From: Macquaria australasica
Taxonomy: Eukaryota > Chordata > Actinopteri > Centrarchiformes > Percichthyidae
Direction of reading: 5' to 3'
Assembly: GCA_005408345.1 (NCBI GenBank)
Contig: SEMN01000012.1
Location: forward strand, 496,001 to 560,000
Length of the DNA stretch: 64,000 nt
Part shown: positions 57,201-64,000 of the stretch, piece after piece
How positions within the stretch are numbered: the stretch's first letter is position 1
How the letters are laid out: each line of letters starts with the position of its first letter
Made by a program: the position numbers and the translations under genes
The notes under the pieces: generated by a model
Seen by the model: the letters and a program-made list of their open reading frames with translations, nothing else
Databases searched by the model: none
Told to the model about the DNA's origin: nothing

Positions 57201-58752
57201 CAGCCAGCAGCGAGAGCCTCGGGGAGAGCGAGGACCGAGCTACCCAGGGAGTGAGCCCCATGGCTGGGGGAGCTCAGTCCAAAGATGGGAATAAGCTCCA
57301 GCAGAGACTGGGCTCTGGTGGATTGTCCAAGCAAGGTAGCCATACTAGAAGCAGACCAGTGAGCCTGTTTGTTGACGTATCCAAGGCTAACACCCTTCCT
57401 AGGGTCCGTGAGAACCCCCTGCCCCCAGAACCCAAGAGCCCTGGGGAGTATGTAAGCATTGAGTTTAAGGGGGAGAAGTGCAGCCAGTCTGGGGTTGGAG
57501 GAGGGCGTGGCAGGGGTCTCAGGCATGGCTTATCACTGCCTCATGGCTCAAGCAGCAAGCATCCTCAACACAGGCCAACTTCTTGCTTAGGGAATTTTAT
57601 CCCTCTCTCTCGTAGCCCCTCTGCCCCCATCACTCCCCCAGCTGCCTCCGAGTATGTCAACATGGACCTGGGCCCTTCTCCGTCCCCCTCACCCCTCTCC
57701 CTTACTCCAATAGTTTTCCCCTCTTTCCACACCCCTCCCACACCTCCAACTCTTGCTCATGCCCCTAAAACCTGTGATGAGGGTACTACTGGCCCTTGTG
57801 AAGAGGGGGGTGAAGTGGCTGAGGCCCCACTTAGGAAAAGCAGAGAAAATGTTCCCTCAGTGGGTGAGTCCCCAACAACCTGTGGAGACTACACAGAGAT
57901 GGCCTTCAGCTTGAATAGCACCACCGTCCCTAGGTCATCATCCAGTGTCTCCCCCAAAGCCCCTTCCCCGACCAGGACTGATCCTTCTGTTCCAGTGCTA
58001 TCACGGGGTCTAGACTTCCCCCTAGCCAAACCAGGAACCAACCCAGATCACGGGGCTAAAGTTATCCGGGCCGACCCCCAAGGACGCAGACGGCACTGCT
58101 CAGAAACCTTCCTCACCTCACCTTCCCTCCCCACCTCTACCTCTACTTCCTCTTCTTCCACTGCCTCCCTCTTTCCAGAACATGCCCAAGCTGTAGCCCG
58201 CCGACTGGGCTTTGAAAGCATGCTGTGGGGGAATGGTGCTGTCACTGATAACCCCACTCAGTTCGTCCTCCCTGGACAGCAGTCCCTTCCCACAAACACT
58301 CAGACTTCGTCCACAGAGCAAGGCCTTAACTACATAGACTTGGACTTGGCCAACAAAGAGAGCCCCCATTTGGGCCTGGATGGACCCTCAGGTAGCCAGG
58401 CCCCCTCTCGCCTCTTCTCTGTACTTGGTGGAGGTTCAGGGGTCGGGGGAGTGAGCGCAGCAGTCGGCAGCAGCAGCAGCTCCAGCCTCAACACTTACGC
58501 CAGCATCGACTTCTACAAATCAGAGGAGCTGCGGATGCATCAGAATGGAAACAAGGAGGGAACAGGTAAGAGTTGCCTTTATTCTTTTAAAAAACATTTG
58601 TTGGACTGTATTTAGCATCATGACACAAACACTCTGTGATCTCTCTAAGACCGCTTTTCTGAATTTGTGCCATCTCCCTCTCCCTTTCTCTTCCTACTTG
58701 TGCTCTGGCACATTATTCAGATGGAAAAGAATACGCTTTCAAGATAATCTAA
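42668..58752 (+). CDS. Insulin receptor substrate (IRS family), complete; probable IRS3-lineage member
   Basis: A docking protein phosphorylated by insulin and IGF-1 receptors; phosphotyrosines recruit PI3K p85, Grb2 and SHP2 at the plasma membrane. Coding exons: 42668-43016, 54657-54958, 55373-58565, 58721-58752; 3876 bases, about 1291 residues (human IRS1 about 1242, IRS2 about 1338). PH is about 15-113 and PTB about 132-236. Eight YxxM motifs follow: Y471, Y563, Y626, Y659, Y683, Y719, Y978, Y1057. SHP2-type tyrosines are Y1204 (YIDLDL) and Y1259 (YASIDF). SYYSLPRSYKH and AKVIRADPQGRRRH are IRS-conserved. The paralog is inferred: adjacency to agfg2 and an intron inside the PTB region suggest Irs3. 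Sequence motifs mix IRS1 and IRS2 likeness, so databases may call it irs1- or irs2-like. The family is certain; the last exon is less so. Confidence 0.93.
43950..44017. repeat. Two tandem 34-base direct repeats
   Basis: The unit beginning cttggcaagcgaagatatag occurs twice without a gap and with a single mismatch (gttcaagg against gttcgagg). Confidence 0.9.
44505..44862. mobile_element. AT-rich 'aatcgatta' element, best-preserved copy, IRS intron 1
   Basis: Left end agagctgcaaatgcaacgat, right end aaaataatcgttggttgcag; the ends are imperfect inverted repeats (agctgcaa...acgatta against taatcg...ttgcag). Internal phrases ctggttccagcttcttaaat and gaagacgtcactttgggct recur in the other copies. 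No coding capacity; about 350 bases. Confidence 0.7.
46350..46697. mobile_element. AT-rich 'aatcgatta' element, IRS intron 1, second copy
   Basis: Same ordered landmarks as 44505-44862: gtgctgaaacaatcgattga at the left, tctggttccagcctctcag inside, acaatcgtcagttgcagctc at the right. More diverged. Confidence 0.65.
46861..47807. mobile_element. AT-rich element split by a second insertion
   Basis: 46861-47075 matches the left half and 47701-47807 the right half of the family. A TA microsatellite (46962-47000) has grown inside the left half. Between the halves lies 47081-47689, an insert of about 610 bases whose ends, gacaactttttaactttt and the reverse complement of taaagaaaaaaacttgtc, form an 18-base imperfect inverted repeat (14 of 18 match). 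Confidence 0.6.
46962..47000. repeat. AT microsatellite (about 19 units)
   Basis: A perfect AT run located within the left half of the interrupted element. Confidence 0.92.
49505..49875. repeat. Segment with repeated 'tggtggcc' motifs, possible element
   Basis: Two clusters of (t)ttggtggcc(a/c), at 49550-49585 and 49795-49845, together with gggccacc inversions, flank about 200 bases of AT-rich sequence. The arrangement suggests an unclassified element or an ancient duplication. Confidence 0.35.
53755..53885 (+). mobile_element. Possible tRNA-derived SINE fragment in IRS intron 1
   Basis: The head tgttaagtggttaagtcccc has an A-box-like pattern and cccaggatcaaatctcac a degenerate B-box-like pattern, followed by a CT-rich body with gcctcagtaattccctgctg. 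Compare 26450-26560. Confidence 0.35.
54177..54260. repeat. (GT)42 microsatellite in IRS intron 1
   Basis: A perfect 84-base GT array, immediately followed by CAG and a 49-base open segment with a GTGAGC donor. Long GT arrays can adopt Z-DNA, and as RNA (UG)n binds TDP-43 and CELF proteins. Confidence 0.95.
54657..54958 (+). CDS. IRS exon 2: first part of PTB domain
   Basis: The acceptor is CTGAAG behind a long pyrimidine tract; the donor is CAG|gtgagc. Residues 117-217: a short PH-PTB linker, then PGPAFKEVWQVKVWPKGLGQ, IYRLCLTDKTVNFVKL, RRCGHSENFFFVEVGRSAVT and GEFWMQ. This is the phosphotyrosine-binding fold that docks on the receptor juxtamembrane NPXY motif. The linker is about 15 residues, much shorter than in IRS1. 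Confidence 0.94.
55373..58565 (+). CDS. IRS exon 3: end of PTB and tyrosine-motif tail
   Basis: A 3.2 kb exon, residues 218-1282. It starts with VDDSVVAQNMHETLLEAM, the last PTB helix. The acceptor is TTAG at 55369-55372 and no start codon is needed. Then come Ser/Pro/Gly-rich disordered sequence with SPSDYGSSDEYGSSPGDH, six clustered YxxM motifs (YILM, YAIM, YMSM, YMAM, YMIM, YMNM), SYYSLPRSYKH, GEYVSIEF at Y910, YVNM at Y978, YTEM at Y1057, AKVIRADPQG, YIDLDL and YASIDF. Poly-Gly (about 481-486) and poly-Ser runs are encoded by short repeats. Confidence 0.95.
58721..58752 (+). CDS. IRS exon 4: proposed short terminal coding exon
   Basis: Exon 3 ends at a good donor (ACAG|gtaaga). After a 155-base intron there is a long pyrimidine tract ending TTCAG at 58720. 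The next bases continue the frame (phase 1) as DGKEYAFKII and stop at TAA 58750-58752. A short terminal exon fits the short C-termini of other IRS proteins. Reading through the donor instead would add about 16 residues to TAG at 58613-58615. Confidence 0.6.
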
Positions 58753-61700
58753 TGGAGCACAGCCTCCCTTTCCATCTATGTTTGTAATGAAACTTCACCT
58801 GACGCCAGACGAGAATGTAGACACCAGTTTGATTTGTATGACTGTCTGCATTATCCACAATATGAGATATAGATTGTCTGCTCTGACAATTCATAAATGG
58901 ATTTCCTTCTCTGGGGCTTGGTGTGCTTCTAAAGGCATATGCACACTTTTTACCTTATGTGATTATGTAAGGTGCTGAAGGCCAGACAACCTATTGGAAT
59001 ATCAATGAATGTCGATATTATGGAAATTACTATTGAACCTCTCAAGGCTTCTTGAATGTTGTGTAAGCATTCTCAGTGCTACACCCCTACCTCAATTCAG
59101 TTTTTTCTCGGTGTTTGGGTGTAGATTCAGGAGATGTTTGCATATGATGTATATGACAAGTGGCAGAATCATTCTGCTCCAGATGAGCCATTGTTTTGAG
59201 GAGAGCTGTTGCAAATGTTTCACAGCAGTGCTACTCTTAGCAAAGGAAACCATTCAGACCTACCACTGAAGCATACTTCTCCAAGTTCAATGAAGCTGAA
59301 CTTTGACCCTTTTATCTGTTGACCTGCCAACCTTAGATCCTTCAATGTGACATCAGTAGAAGAAGGCAGTTGAGGAGAAAAATTATTCTTCAGATTTTAT
59401 GTTGTTACATGAGTTTCCAGAACCCTACAACTTTAAAATTATGATAATGTTATGAAGGAAAGTATGCAAGCGAAATATTGTTTACCACGATTTGTACATC
59501 ACTTAATCCAAGCACAAAGCTGTGGTTGTTTAGTTTGGCCTACTACAGTGTTAAAAACTGTTTTATGATTACTTATTATACTAGAATGCATGCATGCATG
59601 CATGCAAAAAAAAAACAGTTGTGCTGTAACTGCAGTGCTGTCAATTGTTTTTTGTTAGGAAGGGAGGTCAGTAAGGCCAGATGATGAATTTTCATTGTAT
59701 TTACATTTTTTCCTACTGTGTGGGGCGCTTTTCTAGCTGTGGGGGACCACCACAGCTAAACAATGCCTCAACTAGGTCACTGTGAGACGTTTCCTCATTG
59801 AAAAACATTCTCTTTGAGCCACTGTCTGCACTAAATTGGCCTGTTAAGAAATAGACGCCTGCAGTTTAAGCAGATAGAGCAGGATTTAAATGGAGATGTG
59901 GATTTATATGCATCAGTAAAACACTCTTAGTCTTACTTAACCTTCCACAGTGGGGCTCTTGTGATGCATGCATCCTGCCAAGCTTTGTTGTTTATGTAGC
60001 CCTGCTAGCTCCCACATGATTTGTACCGTAGGTCGTGTTAGACTTAAACCTCATGGGTTTTTGTGGTTTTCATAGCCCGGCTCCACAGTTGGATTTAATG
60101 AAAAATGTAAGGCATTAGCAAAAAAATCATCATGGGATCTTGCGGTGAGCGCAGCACAGCCGAGCTCAAGTTGGTTTTCATAGATTCCACAGATGGAAAT
60201 GAACCATCAGCCTACATCCATACATCGCCGTATTGTTTTATTGGGAAATGGAGGCCATGTTGGTGGAAGCAAGCGGTGTTGGGTGTATTTTTAATATAAA
60301 GACTAGCAGGCTACGACAGTGGGACCATATGGGCTCTGGCTGCTGAGTATGTCAGCGGGGCAGCGTGGGGGAGAATGTTACACATTGGCTGTGAATGTTG
60401 AGATGGGGCCAGTGTTTCACTCACACAGCTCTCAAATGCCTCTGTACAGTGTTCCCCCTCCTTTCATCCCTCCATTGCGCCTCCCCCTCTTTCCTCCTCC
60501 AATAAATGATCCTTTTGTTCGAGTGTTTTTGCCGCGGTGGGCTGGCGGGCCTCAGCAGGGCCAAACCCCAAGACTAGTGGGCTCTCCTGAAACGGTTTTC
60601 TCTTGCAGTCCATAATTTGTGGCCTTTCTATCTTGCTTTCTTGACTCTTGTCTTACTCTTCATTGCTCTCTTTGTATCTTTGTTTTTCTGTTTGACTACT
60701 TGTCCTTGCAGTTATTCGTTTTTCACAGTCTTTGTCCTCATCCGACATCTAGGCTGATGGATTTTTGAAATTCCTTCCCTCCCCTTCTGTTCACTACACA
60801 TACTGTTGTTCAACATTTTTTTCACCAAAAACTCTCTTGTCTTTACGCCTTTCGTCCTCCTCCCTTTTCACATTGTGTTTCACTCCCTCCTTTTACACGC
60901 TTGGAGACATTTAAAAATAGATTTTAGTACCGCGCTGAGACGTTTTCCTTTTACTGTACAGCGGACAGCAACCGGAGAAAGAGACAGACAAAAACAAAAA
61001 GCAAAAATACAGAGATGGTACATGACGACCAATCTTTCTGGTTACTATAAACAAAATACAGTTTAGAAACGATTAATTATCTTGTCTGCGTGGATCCTGT
61101 GTGCTTTTTTTTTTTAAAGAGTTCTGATCTGCTGTAATTACAGGGATTTTTCCCCCCAGCAGGCACCAGCTTGTATAGGAAAAGAGTGTTGTATGTCTCA
61201 GGGGTGCGTACTTTTGGCACAGAGAGCCAGAGGCTAAATTTGAACATCAGTAGTGGGACATGGGCCAAAAACAATCCTATTTGACACTGGTTATGCAATA
61301 TGTAACGTGTAAAAATAATCTCATGATTTAGATAATGAGGAAAAGCAGGGTGAGCTAATAGCGTCTTTTAGAAATAAAATCAAAATCAAAATGAATCCAC
61401 TACAACGAATGTGATGTGTGTGTGCTTTTTCGTCTTGCGTCAGTAGAAAATATTATAGTGTCTGTGTTGAGCGTTTTATGAGCGTCAAGTTCAGCCAAAG
61501 TGTGAGAGACAGTGACTGTAATGTGTATATTTCACTTAGCTGTGTGGATCTTTGTGTGCGCGTTGGTGTTTTCCCACATAGCGGAGGAGTGTCGTGACCT
61601 TCAGCAGAATGGAGTGTAACATTAGTTTAAGAACTAGAGAGGGTTTTCGGGACAAAATGTTAATTTAAATTAAATCAGCCACCGATCCCACAATCTCCTC

Positions 61701-63567
61701 CAGGAAAACCATGTGAGAGAATTTTATTATCTGTGCCTCCAGCTGTCCCTTAACTTTATTCCTTTACCATCTGGAGGCGAATGTGTATGCCAGTTTTAAA
61801 ATAACATGTAGCGCTTTAAAATTCCTTCCCTGGGATCCATGCACATCCGCAGTATACAATTTAGCCTAGATGCAAAAACTACACTGTAAATACATTTAAT
61901 GCCTTTAAATCTAAACTAAATTCTATTTTGTTTTCCTTAATTTCTCAATCACATGAACATTGTGGTTGTTCACAGAAGCAGGACTGTTAACATTTGTTTA
62001 CTGTTGGCTAACTGGGCAAAACTCATGCCTAACTGACCAATTGGATCAGTATTTGCTGTGTGAGTGTGTACACGCACTCTCTCCTAGTGTCTAAAATCTT
62101 TGCGAATATTTTCCAGTCAGTGTATCTTTTATCAGTTTTGTCAAGTCGTTACATAGACAAATAGATTTTCACAGATTGCAGTGTCTTTTAGGAGAAATGC
62201 CAAACATTGTGAGGTTGTGAGGAATTAATTGTCAGTTAGTTGGATTTTAGTCCATGTAAGGGTGGGCGACATGGATAAAATCTTCTATCACTGTATATGT
62301 AATTTGATATAGGGATAATGATTTATATTGTGATGTAAATATTCTGGGAAATTCATTTAAGAAGCTGATTAAAGATAAAATAACCAGATGAGAAGTCAGT
62401 TTTTGACTAATCCAGTGAAATAAAGCTGTCGGATCAATGTAAAAATACTGAAAAATGTATGAATTAATAATATTCCAATATGAAAAAACATAAAAATATG
62501 CATAAGAACTTCTATCAGTATATATTTAAAAAATACCAGAATTAAAATAACTAATGAAATTGAACTTTAACTGCATAGAAATAAAACTATATTGATGCTG
62601 ACCATCCCAGCAGGGATTGGTAACACTGCTGGGTTTCTTGGCCCAGTTTGCACCTGGTTGGCACCTGGTTTCCCACCTCCTCAAAGTCCCGAGGTCATGT
62701 AGGCCAGGATGAGGTAAACACACTTAAAGTCAGTCAGTGGAGCGACCTGGAACTCACACACAACCAAGTCCTTTTTAGCAAGGGACTGATTGCAGTTATT
62801 TACATCAGGGAATGACAAATCTATAGATTTAAAACAAATAAGATTAAAGGATAATTTGGGTTTATTTCAACTGGGTCTTTAGGTTATGATAATATTATAC
62901 GCACCAAAAGTAGTTACTGATGGGAAAAGAAGCACAAGCAGTCCAGATGGTCAGACAGGTTGTAAACAGGCCCAACTTCTTATCTCTAAACTGCTGTATT
63001 TGGTGTTAAAACTGAAAGAGAGTGCACTGGAAATGTTGGTAACAATAATCCACTGCGCAGGAAAACGGTGTGCGCATAACTACAGTAAGCACGGAAGGTC
63101 AAAGTTAAGGCTGTAAGACAGACTGAAAACTGTGATGGATGTTTACAACAGACAACTTAGGTAGTCATGTCGATGTGTTTCAAGATCTCAGCAATTAACT
63201 TGGTAATTCGATATCATTATTATTGCTTATAGAAACAATGGTCAAGTCTGCAAAAAATGTCAAGTCAGGGAAAATAAAACCAAAGTTCTAATAAATCAGA
63301 GCTATCCATTAATATTATGACAATTAAATCATTAAACTGACTATTTAATGAGTCCATGTTGTAACAAACAACACACATTCATTCCTCTGCACGAAACACA
63401 CACTTTTCCTCATGCGACTGACAGGCTGTTCTTGCAGGGGATGTAATCCAGGGCAACACTACTGTAGGTTAGACTAACAGCACTAGTAATGTTGTGTAAA
63501 ACACAACCACGTGGGTGAGGCATGACCCCCAAAGAGGGTCAGGAGCAGGGCACTGTGTGTGTGTGTG

Positions 63568-63606
<39 letters not shown>

Positions 63607-64000
63607 GCAGAGCGTAAATGGACGTAGATATGGAGCCAAAACAGCAGTTTGAGTGAACATGTGGAGGACAAAACCAAGGTTGATATTTAACTCCTGCAGT
63701 TCTTGTCAGTTAAGTGGCACGCTTTCAAAGAAATTTAATCTTATTTTGTTCTTTTCAGCAGCTTCATTTTCTATTAATTTAGCATTTATTCATCAAGTGT
63801 GACCCCTTTGAGATCAAGGGAGATCAAGCTAAGAGACCAACAGCATAATATCAGATTTTTGCTACTTATTAGCCTCCCAGACTTTCTTCTTTTGTGTTCG
63901 ACGGTTGTATAATCGACTGTATGGCTATGAAAGACAGGACGAGGTGGGAGGTGTACACCCCTGCATCTTGTGATTACATAATCCATATTAAGATGGAAAT
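58753..64000. other. IRS 3' UTR and downstream non-coding DNA
   Basis: No gene recognised on either strand. There is a (GCAT)n run at 59587-59606, GT and AT microsatellites at 63554-63606, a CT-rich zone at 60460-60510 and AT-rich DNA elsewhere. AATAAA-like signals occur near 60500 and 61373, so the IRS 3' UTR may be a few kilobases long; the cleavage site cannot be decided from the sequence. Confidence 0.45.
63554..63606. repeat. Compound GT then AT microsatellite
   Basis: About eight GT units, a short T-rich spacer, then about 13 TA units. Confidence 0.88.

Noticed and set aside
42668..58752. Firm naming of the IRS gene as irs1 or irs2
   Set aside because: Motifs are mixed (YIDLDL and SYYSLPRS like IRS1; NTYASIDF like IRS2), and the neighbour and intron evidence points elsewhere, so no symbol is given.
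60600..60660. A pyrimidine tract and CAG at about 60608 as the IRS terminal exon
   Set aside because: The frame continues into low-complexity sequence without a nearby stop or donor, and the nearer acceptor at 58720 is better placed.
63469..63660. Minus-strand frame with Ile-Tyr repeats
   Set aside because: Produced by the GT/AT compound microsatellite.
1..64000. tRNA, rRNA or snRNA genes
   Set aside because: No cloverleaf-capable sequence with good A and B boxes, nor conserved rRNA or snRNA phrases, were seen; the two tRNA-like heads are degenerate and SINE-like.

Overview
This window is vertebrate nuclear DNA from a ray-finned fish, most likely a percomorph teleost. The evidence is the intron/exon architecture with GT-AG splicing, very abundant GT/CA, CT, ATCT and GCT microsatellites, and AT-rich inverted-repeat elements of types I associate with percomorph genomes. 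There is no sign of bacterial, viral or organellar sequence. All coding regions were assembled by hand from splice signals, reading phase and recalled family sequences; no alignment was run.

Layout. (1) 1-1437, + strand: the last coding exon of a monocarboxylate transporter-like gene, probably slc16a13. (2) 3628-23511, - strand: a complete 23-exon acap1 gene (BAR, PH, ArfGAP, ankyrin; 769 residues), convergent with the transporter. (3) 23512-27530: a 4 kb divergent intergenic region with microsatellites and a minisatellite. (4) 27531-39935, + strand: a complete 14-exon agfg2 gene (489 residues). (5) 39936-42667: 3' UTR, intergenic DNA and a GC-rich promoter. (6) 42668-58752, + strand: a complete insulin receptor substrate (IRS) gene (PH, PTB, long tyrosine-motif tail; about 1291 residues in 4 coding exons, first intron 11.6 kb). 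(7) 58753-64000: 3' UTR and non-coding DNA with no recognisable gene.

The most interesting item is the IRS gene. It lies directly behind agfg2 and has an intron inside the PTB-coding region. As I recall them, human AGFG1 lies near IRS1, mouse Agfg2 lies next to Irs3, and mouse Irs3 is the IRS gene with a PTB-region intron. Together this points to a full-length fish member of the IRS3 lineage, which is a pseudogene in human and a short protein in rodents. Its conserved Grb2-type site reads YVSI instead of YVNI, while another motif reads YVNM. A (GT)42 tract precedes a 49-nt open segment with both splice signals that could start a PH-less isoform.

ACAP1 (endosomal recycling, including GLUT4 in mammals), AGFG2 (ArfGAP domain with EH-binding NPF motifs) and IRS (insulin signalling) have related themes, but nothing in the sequence shows that they are co-regulated.
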